Shown here: positions 1 through 11,460 of the stretch, piece by piece
Layout of the letters: each line of letters opens with the position of its first letter
Position numbering within the stretch: position 1 is the first letter of the stretch
Source of the DNA: Thelephora terrestris
Lineage: Eukaryota > Basidiomycota > Agaricomycetes > Thelephorales > Thelephoraceae
Reading direction: 5' to 3'
Length of the DNA: 64,000 nucleotides
Assembly: GCA_015956445.1 (NCBI GenBank)
Contig: WIUZ02000002.1
Location: forward strand, 310,001 to 374,000
Notes under the pieces: generated by a model
The model's input: only the letters and a program-made list of their open reading frames with translations
Databases searched by the model: none
What the model was told of the DNA's origin: nothing
Program-made: the position numbers and the translations under genes

Positions 1-574
1 AACCAATCCAGAGAGTCGGTTCTCGACGGCTTCTCTAAGGGGAATACCACAGCCGCCCTTTGAAAAGGTGACTGTTTCGCCTATCCTCGAGTCGGTGTCC
101 CCTGATATCTGGGTGCTCTGATAGAGACGTTGGGGCACTTCGGGCAGTCCACAGAGACCACAAGCGCAAAGGGAGACTGAAGGTGGGAGAACGATAGGAT
201 TGGCCAAGGCTGGCGTTGGGGAGTGGTAGATCCCGCCTGTTGCTGACATGTGATTCTGCCGTGAGATCGTCAGAGGTGACGAGGGAGCAGGCAGAGCGGT
301 AAGTTGGGGAAGCTGGCTCTCAGGAGTAGATGGGAGCCCCAGGAGCGGTGCGCTGAAGGGATCCGGGTGTACGATGGAAGACATCGCGAGGTGTTGGAGA
401 AGTTCTGGGGGTGTTGATGGGTCCAGTGGCTGGTGAAGAAAGGATGTGAGCGAGAGCGGTATGGACTGTCGACTTGGTACGTACCTGGAGTGCAATGTCT
501 CCGGTGGAGTGTGTAACTCGGCCCAAGAACATCTGGCCGTGGCAAAGACACTGTACGACATGCAAAGCTGACAT
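1..574 (-). CDS. Hypothetical protein, N-terminal part, runs off left edge
   Basis: This is a partial two-exon model. Exon 1 (574-485) is 30 codons beginning MSALHVVQCL and ends exactly at a strong CAG|GTACGT donor. Exon 2 starts at 429 after a CACCAG acceptor, in the same phase, and stays open to the left edge. The encoded segment is rich in Pro, Ser and Leu, with phrases such as DPSTPPELLQHL and LPPSVSLCACGLCGL, and ends toward GCGIPLREAVENRLSG. No domain could be named and there is no signal peptide. The clean splice with an uninterrupted frame of about 140 codons is the main support. Function unknown. Confidence 0.5.
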
Positions 575-1675
575 GGCTTAGGAGGAAGATGGGAGTGTGT
601 ATGTTGGGGCGGAAGGTTATATATGATGTTTCGAGGATCTGCTGAGCTGTGCTGACGAAGTGTAATTCAGCACCGGGGGCGGTTAGCGCAAGTGCGAGCG
701 CCTCGCGTTTGGAACGATCTCGAAACCAAGTTTCGTTTCTCGCTTTGAGTCATGTGAAGTCTCGTAGAATCGGTGATGGAGTGCAAGCCCGACTCGGTCA
801 GATCACGGTTCAGTTGGCCAAGTGAATGGTTGGAGCAAGCAAAGCACAGGTGAGCTGTGGGAGGACACGTGTGGCTGGGAAGGGGTGGATGACGGCACCG
901 GCTTCATCGCATCCTTCATCCGGGTGCTTCCAGTTATTCAATGGGATCCCACACAGACTCCGCGTATGTCGGTACTTGAGCTTGATCATCGTCGAAGCCA
1001 CGGCAAAGAGTCACCAAAACCCTGATCGGACGTGGTCCATGTCTCTCCGCACCGAGACGGGGCACCAGCGAGTGTTTCGGTCTCCAACGGCCCGGTACTC
1101 AATATTACCGGAACGAGGAACGGCTTAGACCGGGTAAATGGCGATTCGATCCGAGGACTTTTGCGCTTCAATTTGCCTTCCCACTGCGGAAGAATGAATG
1201 GCAGGATGAGCGTCAACAAGAAAGTATAATAAGACCACTGATAGACGCCCTCGAGTCCATTCATGATCACGTTGATGCTCGTTCCCCGGTCTGCATGAAA
1301 CCCTGTGGGCCAAAAGCGTGCCATAGCGTCAATGATAAAACGTACCTCACCAGCGACTTCTGCTGCCGAAACGGATTCCAAAACGCTGGCTGATTGTGTT
1401 CAGAACCTCAAAACCTGACGCCTTCAAAGCCAAGAGTTCTCACAAGGGTCCGTTTGCTTCAATTGGCCCAATTACTAACTGCTCTCCATCAACGGCCGAA
1501 TCGACGATACCGAGCACTACGGCGCCCTCTTGAGCTGGCCTGGAATCCAGCCTCGAATTCAGAGGCGGAGTAGACGCGGTTTGCAACGGAACGGCACCCA
1601 AGGGGGCAACGCCTCTGAATTGGGGAACTGTGGTTGACAGTTGCCTCTCCCGCCCCACAGGTGTTCCCAACCCCC
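575..1675. other. Intergenic stretch, no confident gene
   Basis: This lies between the leftward partial gene and the oxygenase gene. A minus-strand frame at 986-1381 contains a hydrophobic run (YYTFLLTLILPFILP) but has no supported splice partners and no recognised family. I see nothing else that can be supported. The stretch probably holds both promoters. Confidence 0.4.
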
Positions 1676-4600
1676 ATGTCATCCATACACGATCCAGCAA
1701 AAGTCGCGCCAACGCTCGCCTTGCCGCCTGCAACCGACCGCAACGTCGACATCGACAATCTTGAGGACGACTCGGACGACGACGCATCGTCGGAAATCTC
1801 AGAAGGAGAAAACCTGCGGGTACGGGACTTGGTTCTTCCGTCCAGTATACCCTCTCTCACAACCAGCGGAACTCTCTCAGGACGACCTCGAGGAAGTCCT
1901 TCAAGGAGATTTTGATTTCAAGGGGAAATTCGCCCTCAGCGAGACTTTCGCGTCGGCGCCCCTCCCTGGTTTACAAATCCAGGGGATCGGTCCGATCGGA
2001 TTTCCTCTCACCGAGCGTGATGCTAAGCTTATCGAAACCGTCGCCACACAAGCTCCGTTCGGCAAGGGAACGGAGACCATCGTCGACACTACTGTCAGAG
2101 ATACATTCGAGATAAACCCCGACAAGTTCTCCTTCACGAACCCCGCTTGGTCCGGGTTTTTGCAATCGGTCACGAAGACGTTCGCAGAAGGTCTCGGTTT
2201 ACCTCCCAACCTCCCTCAGCCTCGGGCCGACTTGTATAAATTACTCCTTTACAAGGCTGGTTCTCAGTCAGTCCACTCTCCTTTTCTATCCATATCTCTT
2301 TTCCTGACTCTTCTTCAGTTTTCTACCCCACAAGGAGTACGTGCTATGCAACGACGGTATCTATACGCTTCTAACTGTCCCATAGCACAGAAAAGTCGCA
2401 GGGGATGTTTGCTTCTCTAATCATCATCCTCCCATCAAAATTCGAGGGTGGACAAGTACACGTCTCCCACGGCAACGACAAGGACGTATTCGACATCTCA
2501 CCCACCTCAGAGTTCACGATCTCAGCCCTGGCCTGGTATACAGACGTGATCCACGAAGTCAAGCCGGTCACCTCTGGATATCGTCTCGCCGTCTCCTATA
2601 ACCTCGTGAACACCCTACCTGGCCTCCCACCTCCCCATCTTCCGGACATGCATTCGGCCGTGTCAGCCGTCCAGAAAATTTTCCACAAGTGGACAAAGGG
2701 TGGTTACGATGATTACGGTGGTCCTGAATTCTCCGGGACCATCGCATTCCTTCTGGACCACCAGTACAGCGATGCCAGTCTCGAGTCCACAGCCCTCAAA
2801 GGCAAAGACGCCACACTCATATCTAACATTCGGAGCGTCGCAGCGAAGGAAGGGATCTGTCTTCGCCTTGGGCTCCTTCAGTACCAGATAAACGGCGATG
2901 CAGGCTATGCTGGTCGGTGTAGCCGTGAGCATTCCCCAAAAATGAAGAAGGTATTCGAAACTGCATATAGGATCGAGGATATGTATGACCTGGAGGGTGA
3001 CTTGGTGACGGAAATGATCGAGTTGGATCCGGAGTTGAGCATGATTCCCAAAGATCCTGGATTCAAACGTCAAGACCCGGACAACTACGAGTTCGAGGGT
3101 TTCACGGGAAATGTATGTCATCACCTTTCTGCGCGCGCAACGTTCTGGACCTAAAAATTGTTTAGGAAGGAGCACCATTAACACACTGTGAGTAGTTACC
3201 ATCCCTGCGTTCCGTGGCTAACGCAGGCCCCTCGCAGTGTACCGTCGCTCCGCCCTAGTCATGTATCTCACCCAGGACTTCGAAACATTGTTGGAGATCG
3301 GTGGTGCCGACTACGCGCTCACGAAACTCAAGAGATGGAGGGCCGAAGGGCAAACGGAGAGGAACATGCAGATGGCTCGATACATTCTCGATCATAAAGC
3401 TTCGAGTGACAGCTGGACCTACGACCAGTCGGCGCCGTTCTTGATCGACCTCGCCCTGGAGTGGGGCGATTTTCCCATGTGGCAAGAAGTCTTTAGGAAG
3501 AGCAGGAGGGATAGGATCACGCCAGAGCTCAGCTCGGATGTGCTTTTTCGAGCATGGAGCGTGTTTTCGTTCGATCGTACTAAGGACATGTCCGTACCCT
3601 CCATTCTCGCATCCATGCCCCACCGTTGAACCCACTTTGCAGAATACATCACACTATCCGCAACCAGCCTAACACAATGGCCGCGATCAAGCTCATAAAC
3701 GCCCTCCGAGCTCGTTTTCCTACGCAAGATCCGAATATGATAGCCTGGTGGAAAAGACATACCGTTAAAGTGCTCTCGTCGATCGAGCCCCCGCCGACCG
3801 TGCACGATTTACCCACACTTATGGACATCGCGAAATCGGAAGGGCTGCTCTTTTTCTCGGAAACGTACGTGTTATCGTGCGGACGGAATCCTTCGTTGAC
3901 TCGGTGCATTTTTATAGGGTCCTGAAAAAACTGGTCGGATTTCGCCAGATGTTCGACCTATGGGTCGACCTGGCTGGAAGCTTGTGGAAAGAAAAGGCCA
4001 GGTTTGTGCCATCGGGAGGGACCCCAGAGGAAACATCAAAGTACAGGGCTGCGTTGGACCACGCTATAGACAGTCTCATCGTTGCCGCGATATCCGAATG
4101 TTGCTCTGGGGTCGTTTACGGCGGCTATTCCCTTTCGTACTCAAATACGGAGCCGCGAGAACTCACCCGCACTCTAAAACTCCTCGACCTCATGTTACTC
4201 ACCGGCAGAACCCATCATTCCAGCCAGCTCATCGCCATGGTATCTCAACCGCAAGGCAGTTTACAAGAGAGGTACCAGAGGTTTCTGACTCTGCTCGTCT
4301 CCAAGATAAATAGGCGTTACCGGAACTATAGCAGGTCGGTGTTCCCCGTGTTGGACGCGTTTTTACGTGCGTTGGTGGAGAGGTGGCTCCAGGATCTCCT
4401 GGGTGTCCCCTCCAAGCGACCTGCTCCCCTCATCAAGAAGCTCACCTGCGGATGCCAAGACTGTACGAAGGTGAACAAGTTCCTGGAGTCGGAAGCTGTG
4501 ACAGACACGTTCTGGGCTGCACAGACGAGGCGTTCTCACGTTGAATCCAACCTGAGGGCCCTCTCAGGCGCCGTTACCGTCACCACGATCACGAGAGGTT

Positions 4601-4929
4601 CGCCTCACGGGTTGCAAGTGACGAAGACGCAGGGAACATCGGCGATGGACAGTGGGCGGGTAGAGAGAGCGCGCGCGTTTCTTTCCTTGGTTGGAACGCC
4701 GGATGAGCTGGCCAGGATAATGGGCGATCGGTACCGAGACGTGCAGGCGGCTTTGGCTGGGACTAAGCCGTATAAAATCGGCAGCACCAGAGCTCCTGTT
4801 GTCGCGCCGGCTGAAAATACTCCGATTGCGAGCACCTCTACGGGGAGCGGAACTCAGACCAGGCCAACAGTAGCTGGGACGAAAAGGAAGGCCGAGAGCG
4901 ATCCTGTGATCGACCTGACTTCTGATTAA
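1676..4929 (+). CDS. 2OG-Fe(II) oxygenase (prolyl 4-hydroxylase-like) with long C-terminal region
   Basis: Eight exons, about 960 aa: 1676-1819, 1881-2266, 2319-2336, 2386-3112, 3166-3187, 3238 to about 3589, 3643-3864, 3918-4929. The N-terminus is acidic. The dioxygenase core reads GSHFLPHKDTEKSQGMF, with the iron-binding HxD as H-K-D, followed by a jelly-roll segment and YTDVIHEVKPVTSGYRLAVS, which supplies the distal His and the Arg for 2-oxoglutarate. This arrangement is typical of a large Agaricomycete family of uncharacterised oxygenases, so the substrate is unknown. The C-terminal part has a Cys cluster (CGCQDC) and a disordered, Lys-rich tail ending DLTSD. The ATG at 1676 is the first in frame. 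The HxD sits on an 18-nt exon (2319-2336). The exon 6/7 junction is the least certain: a donor near 3569 or 3590 gives the same phase. Confidence 0.85.
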
Positions 4930-7075
4930 CTCGTTGTGCTGCTATTGTCTTCCTTTCCCTGCTGCGCTTCATCTTGCACATTGAATCCCACCTGCGTGTA
5001 CGAATAGGTTGTGGGTTTTGCTTGTAACACGCGCCGACGTTCAGTTAAAATTCCCGTCACCTGAGGCTGCCTGAGGCTCCCTATAGTACTTCAGGGCTGC
5101 ATCCCCTGTGAGATTAGACTTGCAGTCGTGACAGTCTCATCATCGTTTAATCCAGCGTGGGTGCTTGGGGACTGCTCGCTCAGGTACCTGAGCCAGTAAT
5201 TGGTATTCCCAGCGGATCTCCGTTCGACAAGTAGACTCAACGGAAGCGTGCCCTTCCCTTTTGAGTTGTCGAGTTAATCCGCCCAGACCTGACGATAGCA
5301 AGTTCTCGGAGGTAGGACAGAGATATCCATCATGGCCAGACTGACGGCTTCACATACTGTAACAACGCATCAGGTCGATTCTCCATGTATTCAAAACAAC
5401 GTTCGTATATTCTGCAACGCGAAACGAACACAACAGTCCTGGTAAACCTTTGTCGTCAGAAACCGTCAGATCAAAGGTTCTCTAATGCCCTGTAGAGCTC
5501 AACCAATCCAAACAAAAGAAGGGACATCCCTTCTAAGGATCTGCGGAACAGCCGAGCTGGTAAACTAAACGTCTCACCCACCTCTACGCCTGCGGGCAGA
5601 TATGAGTCCCTTCTTTTTGAGAGGTGACGACTGCCGTGGGCTCTGTAGGCCAGGGACCCCGATTGTCGTGAACGACTGGAGCCGTGTATCGCAAATACAG
5701 CTCTCGGAGAGACGGCAGGAGTTTTCTGTGTGGATCTGGTCCATCTGGATCCGGCAGCAGGAACGAGTCGAAGATCACCGCGTTGCGAAGGTCCGATACT
5801 TCAATGTCGGGAACTGTGACGAGTTCCTGTGCCACATTCGCTGGGAGGTGTCGCGAAAGCGGTGTCCTCACGTTCAAGCCCGTTGCTGGTCGCCATCGTA
5901 TCATGACGTCAGCTCCAGGCCGGTGAACTCGCCGAACCGACCTCGGGAAGGGAAAACAATAGTGTGGGGAGGGGAGCTGTGTACGATCCACGGACCCTTG
6001 ATACCTTTCGGGACCCCGAAGAACCATTGGAACGACCGACTCGCAGATGAATACAATTGATAGGTCTTGGAGAGAGTTCGGCACTTGGTGAGTAATGGGC
6101 TTGAGCGCAAGTTCCAAACGATAAGGAAACGAGGCGAGAATGACGGTATACTTTTTTTTAGCGTGCGCAGGTTTCCGTGAATTGCACACCTACGATGCAT
6201 CTTGATTGGCTCCAAGTGTGCTACAGCCGTTTGCATGTCGATAGCTCGCTTTTGAAAAAAACGCACTCACTTTTTTTCGTTCACGGACGGAGCTTGGCGC
6301 TGCGAAAAGCACAGCATCGGTACAAGTAGTTTGCACATAATTTCAATTTGAAAACCCAATCGGCCACGACCCTTTGTCACGGCTCTGCTCTAGCTAAGCC
6401 TGCACAGTTACAAAGTAACTCTCCTGCTCATGAACTATACAAGCCGAGTCCCATGAGATTCTGTGTACAAGGTGGATGGGGATGAAGTCGTTGTAGATCT
6501 AAGATTTATTTGCACCCGCGCGCGCTACCTGCCACACACAGGCTGTGCTAAGCTCCTTCCGTGAACAAAAAAAAGTGAGTGTGTTTTTCTCGAAAACGAG
6601 CTATCGACATGCAAACAGCTGTAAGCTGGATTACTGAACCAATTCTTTTCCATCCGGTAACGTCGTCGGCGCTGGACTTGCTCCGTTTACTAACCATGCC
6701 ACGGGTAGGGGAGAAAGCGGATCGGAGGTCATGGAGTGGGTTGGCGTTTGTTTTCAGCCTGTACCCCACAACCACATCGGTCGCTCCGTGATGCGGGGGG
6801 AGACCCCACGTCAATTGAGCAGGAGCCTAATGAAGTGGTGATGGAAGCGAGATTGGCCCCAGACTTTGCCCAAACGAGTCGCTTTGTCCGCATCCTATAG
6901 TATGTGGTTTTCTCTAGCCGTTACAAGATTTCTTTGGGACAAGGTCACGTGGGAGAGAAAACGATTCAAACGAAATTCCCCGTCACGTGGCCTGGTGTTG
7001 ACACCTCAACCGCGTCTGTTTCTAATCTACAAAACGCATTCTCGCCCCCGCCGTCTCAGCCTACGTCTGGCCTTC
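4930..7075. other. Long intergenic region containing an inverted-repeat element
   Basis: About 2.1 kb between the oxygenase and RAD30. Overlapping frames on both strands at 5580-6270 show no family resemblance and no consistent splicing, so I do not call a gene. The only clear structure is the TA-flanked inverted-repeat element at 6224-6621, listed separately. The RAD30 promoter should lie in the last few hundred bases. Confidence 0.5.
6224..6621. mobile_element. TA-flanked terminal-inverted-repeat element (MITE-like), 398 bp
   Basis: Two arms of about 72 bp, 6224-6295 and 6550-6621, are inverted copies of each other. The outer ends read CAGCCGTTTGCATGTCGATA on the left and, on the opposite strand of the right end, CAGCTGTTTGCATGTCGATA. 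The similarity continues through an A/T homopolymer block to an AGCT motif, with scattered mismatches. TA flanks both ends (6222-6223 and 6622-6623), consistent with the target duplication of Tc1/mariner-type elements. The interior has no coding capacity. Weak inverted similarity may continue a little outside the arms, so the exact ends are inferred. Confidence 0.6.
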
Positions 7076-9616
7076 ATGTGGAAGGGAAAGTCTGCGGTAA
7101 CAGACTCTGACTCCGAGTTTGTCGATTTGAACCCCACCATCACCTACCGCCATCTCCTTTCTCATGCCCTTGGGGTGAAGGACCCACTACGCGTGATTGC
7201 TCTCTGTGATAGTGATGCCTTTTACGCTGGATGCGAAATGGTCAGACTCGGGGTGGACCCAGAGCAACCGCTTGTCGTTTCGCAATGGGACTCGATCATC
7301 GCAGTCAACTATCCCTCACGCAAGTTTGGCATCACGAGAATGGACAAGGTTAAGGACGCGCAGAAGAGATGCCCAAATCTCGTGGTAGTACACGTTGCAA
7401 CATACAAGGAAGGAGATGCCGAACCTGAGTATTGGGAAAATCCTGATACCAAAACGCACAAGGTCTGTTCACCTTTGAAACTCGCACGCCGAGACTTGAC
7501 TCATTGATTTAGGTTTCCTTGGATTTTTATCGCCGGGAGAGCAATAAAATTCATAATATGTTCAAGGAATCCCTCCCGGCTGGTGCTGAGCTTGGTCAGA
7601 GCGTATTCCGTCTTGACTTTTTCGGGGCTTATCGAACCCTCATTAAACAGAGAAAGCCTCTATTGATGAATGTTTCATTGACTTCACACGGCCAGTTCGT
7701 GAGGAACTTCTCAGGAGATACCCTCACCTTGCCCAGGCACCACCGGGCGCTGCGGATACCCCTTTGCCACCACCACCAACCACTGTTACCTGGAACGCGA
7801 ACCTTGTCTCCATCCGTCCCAAAGATGATGTCGCCAATAACCTTCAGGAATCCAGCACCTCAACCCTTGGCGACCCTGAGCCCGAAGACTCTCTAATCAC
7901 TTGGCACGATGTCGCCTTATCTGTTGCAGTAGATATGATGCAAAGCGCAAGAGATCAAGTCCGCACAAAGTTGGGGTACTCAACGTCCGCCGTATGTGTT
8001 TCAGTATTTCCAATTACTTGCAGAAATTCCCACTCGCTATTCATCCCAGGGCATCGCAAGGAACAAATTTCTAGCCAAGGTATGGCTTCGAGCTTTTCAA
8101 TCTGTGTCAAGTCAATCGAAACATATCTCAGCTGACCGCATCTTACCGAAAACCCAACAGTCAGGTCCGTTGATTTTCCAGTGCTGAACTCCCCATATCG
8201 TGATCATCTGACACAAGATGACAGAGCGTCCTCAGAAACGCCATGATTCCGCACTATCTCCGACCATTTCCATTTCAAAAGGTGCCTAAGAGTTGCGGGA
8301 TGTGTCTGAATCCAACCGCTGATGAACGTTGCAGATTCGATTCCTTGGAGGTAAACTTGGTAACGCGGTTGCGAAAGAGTACGAAGCATCTACAGTTGGC
8401 GACCTTCTGTGAGTCTTGTAACGGTTCCCCGGGTCTGTTCCTGATGAGCGCCCGGGATGCCAGTGCTGTGAGCCTAGGTGATCGTCTGGCCGGCTTCGCG
8501 CGCGTCAAGTGGTTGGCTAACTGGTCACATTCGCATAGATGAATTTCAGAGAACCTTTGGGGAAGACTCCATATGGATTTGGGAAATCGTCCGGTGAGTT
8601 AATCTCCAGTCAACCGGGTACAACGGTCCCTGTTTTAGTATTAGCCAACATTAAGGCTAACCGACACATTAGGGGGATCGATCGCTCAGAAGGTGCAGAA
8701 TCATCTCTTCATCCACTTGGTCATGTAATGCTAGATGCAGCGGCATGCAGTCAAGGAAAAACCGCCGAACTCGAAAAGCATGGGCGCATCAAAGAACTTA
8801 CCCACACCTGTGACGATGTCATGCGAGGGACCGCACTGGATTCGAGTGATGGCGGCAGAACTGACCCTTAGATTAAACGACGCCCGGAAGATATCACCAG
8901 GTCTATGGCCTCGAACGATCGCTTTGAGTACGCGTCAAGGTAAGCGCACCCCCAAGCGCATCTACCAACGGCGTTGACGATCGACTTCCGCTGAATAAGG
9001 TTGGAGCGCCACGCAGCGGAAGCAGGCGCCCTTTCCGTTCTTACGAAACGTGACGATAGATGCCGTCGCCGCCGCTGGAGATAAGCTTTGGAAAGAGCTC
9101 GTGGGACCGCTAAACAGCACAAAGCCGTTGTCCACAAAGATCACCCATGTATCCCTCTCCTTTAATGGAGTCGAGGCAGGGGAAGTAAATCAGCAGGGCA
9201 TCGAAGGATTCTTGTCAAAAGCTCCGAGCAGCCCTAGGAAAAGGAAGCGCCAAGCGAATAGCGATGACGAGGAGATTGTCGAGACCCTTCCAGCGTCCTC
9301 AAGTGGAGAATCTGGACCAAAACCAGATATCGACTATTTCATTTGTGATCGGTGCAAACGGCGGATAGCTTTGCCGGAAGAGTTGACCATGTTCGCCTCG
9401 GAATTGGACGAGGATACCAAGAAGGATGCACTCGGGAGTTTGAGGGCTGAACATCAAGACTTTCATTTTGCGCAGGATCTGTCGAAGATGCCATCGGACG
9501 ATGAGCGACCCGAAAAGCCAAATCCAAAGTGGACTGTTCAGCCCAGAAAGAAGGGGAAACATAAAGACGGCGGAACGAACGGCGAGGGGATAGAGAGGTT
9601 CTTCACGAAACGCTGA
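7076..9616 (+). CDS. RAD30: DNA polymerase eta (Y-family translesion polymerase)
   Basis: Eleven exons, about 637 aa: 7076-7462, 7513-7594, 7651-7991, 8050-8079, 8132-8164, 8225-8281, 8335-8408, 8510-8593, 8673-8692, 8751-8939, 9000-9616. Y-family catalytic acidic residues are visible in ALCDSDAFYAG and KASIDECFIDF. The eta-type motif IIAVNYPSRKFGITRMD follows. Then come thumb/helix-hairpin-helix sequence (GIARNKFLAK, IRFLGGKLGNAVAKEY) and the little-finger domain (HWIRVMAAELTLRLNDAR, QAPFPFLRNVTIDAVA). The C-terminus carries a UBZ-type zinc finger (CDRC..H-x3-H, FICDRCKRR and EHQDFH) and ends in a PIP-like box (GIERFFTKR). The protein bypasses UV photoproducts at PCNA-ubiquitin-marked stalled forks. 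The exon 8 acceptor is uncertain: the expected CATAG acceptor at 8538 is out of frame, so AAG at 8509 was used, adding about seven residues. Confidence 0.9.
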
Positions 9617-9968
9617 TGCTACTTGTTGGAGTTGTTTCGATAGTGGTAGTTGTATTGTTACTACGGTCAATTGGGGGCTTCGTACGTGCAGCATAGCTTC
9701 GGTTACTTCGATGCATATGCAATGAAGACCTGATTAGGGTTATCTGCAGTTTGATGTGCGGCATACCGGAAGATATACTCATACGGGATCTGTAGTGAAC
9801 TTCGGTTGGTCAATATCGTTGTTGACATTTATTTGTTCGGGGAATTATGTATCTGGGTCACCTTTGACTTGTAATAAGTAGTCCCTCTCCTTCCTTCTCT
9901 CCCCCGACCCCTTCTCGACTCTTTCTTGCATCAGAAGTGTCTTATTTATCGTTTATTCAGTTGTAAAC

Positions 9969-11063
9969 ATGTCCAGGGTGCGTCTCGAGGCATTGGCCAT
10001 GCCGCTGGTTCAAGTTTTTGCTCGCTAACCGGATGGTGCTTAGGCACAGTTCCTGCGAGAGTACAAGCTTGTCGTCGTCGGTGGTGGTGGTCAGTCCTAA
10101 CCTGAAAGAATGCGGGATGAATGCGAGCAATCTGACATATCGTATGCGGGGGCAGGCGTCGGCAAGTCCGCTTTGACGATCCAGTTCATTCAGAGCCACT
10201 TCGTAGACGAGTATGATCCTACCATCGAGGGTGCGCCTACATCTCTTACGGTTCTTTGTGGGCCGCTGGATTGATGACGTTCCGCTTGGAAACAGACTCA
10301 TACCGAAAACAGTGTGTAATTGATGATGAGGTCGCCCTTCTTGATGTTCTAGACACCGCCGGCCAAGAAGAATACGGGTGAGCAGAGAATTTCGAGCTTC
10401 AAATCTGTCGCTTTCCATATGAAGCTCCCGCTCTCACCATCGGGACGGATGCTAATCGCTATTTGGTTTGTAGGGCCATGAGGGAGCAATACATGCGCAC
10501 CGGCGAAGGGTTCTTGCTCGTCTATTCCATCATCTCCCGAAACTCCTTTGAAGAAATCAGCACGTTCCATCAACAGATCCTGCGAGTCAAGGACAAGGAT
10601 AGCTTTCCAGTGATTCTAATTGCCAATAAGTGTGACCTCGAGTACGAGCGCCAGGTTGGGATGAACGGTATGTTTCTACGCCCGCCGCCCGCAACCTTCT
10701 TCCGCACATTGCGTCACAACTGGTCATGACGTTACTGACTTTTATGATTTCACAGAGGGTCGCGACCTTGCCAAACACCTGGGGTGCAGATTCATAGAGA
10801 CATCCGCTAAGCAACGCATCAACGTGGATGAAGCATTCAGCAACCTCGTCCGTGAAATTCGCAAATACAACAAAGTACGCTTCCGCCATTCCCCGACTTG
10901 TGGGGTAATTTTGAAATTGATGCGCGTTCTTTCGAATCTTCAGGAGCAGCAGACTGGACGACCAGCTCCCAGCACAGGACCTGCTCCTCCGGGGGTGTAC
11001 AGCCAACCGCATGGTTCAGATGACCACTCGAGCGGCTGCTGTAGTGGGTGTGTCATCCTTTAG
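9969..11063 (+). CDS. Ras GTPase, first of a tandem pair
   Basis: Seven exons, 214 aa: 9969-9977, 10044-10089, 10156-10230, 10296-10377, 10474-10667, 10756-10874, 10944-11063. All Ras motifs are present: the P-loop GGGGVGKS, effector loop YDPTIEDSYRKQ, switch [14 protein letters not shown] with the catalytic Gln, the base-specifying NKCD, and ETSAK. The C-terminus is variable and ends CCSGCVIL. The CaaX box CVIL with terminal Leu, plus upstream Cys residues, points to prenylation (by family knowledge, geranylgeranylation is favoured by Leu) with possible palmitoylation. The protein acts at membranes upstream of cAMP/MAPK pathways. The first exon is only 9 nt. The paralogue follows 400 bp downstream with the same internal exon lengths. 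Confidence 0.93.
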
Positions 11064-11392
11064 CCTAGGGTCCACGTCGTAAATGTGTAGGGAAGTTCCC
11101 ATTTTTGTAATGACTTTCACTTTCTTGGATCGTCTCCCCCGCTCTCATGCTGTCCTTCCGCCTTGTCCGTCCCATTGCCCACTACCACATTCTATGCGTT
11201 TATCTTCCTCTTTTCTGGTATTTCTTACTCTTAGTTCTGCTGGTCATTTGAAAAAAAAAGAATAGATGTAGTTTGAAACTGTGGAATTTTCGGTACATCA
11301 TTATTTGCGCAAAAAAAATAGCTGTGAGACAAAGGCGCAGTTTTGTTTGGAATGGTGATGGCGCAGAAAGATGGGCGAGAGTGCGGGTTCAG

Positions 11393-11403
11393 TATATATA
11401 AAA
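11393..11403 (+). promoter_or_regulatory. TATA-like box of the second Ras gene
   Basis: TATATATAAA lies about 60 bp before the ATG at 11461. Its position and orientation suit a core promoter between the tandem Ras genes. This is inferred from sequence only. Confidence 0.5.
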
Positions 11404-11460
11404 CAACTAGAGCCGAGACGATCCCCCTTACGACTTTCCCGCTCGCCATCCTCCGTCGCC

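Noticed and set aside
986-1381. Minus-strand frame with a hydrophobic run
   Set aside because: It could be an exon, but no start, partner exon or family could be identified.
5584-6266. Overlapping open frames of 120-200 codons on both strands
   Set aside because: No recognisable protein features, mutually overlapping, and partly inside the inverted-repeat element.
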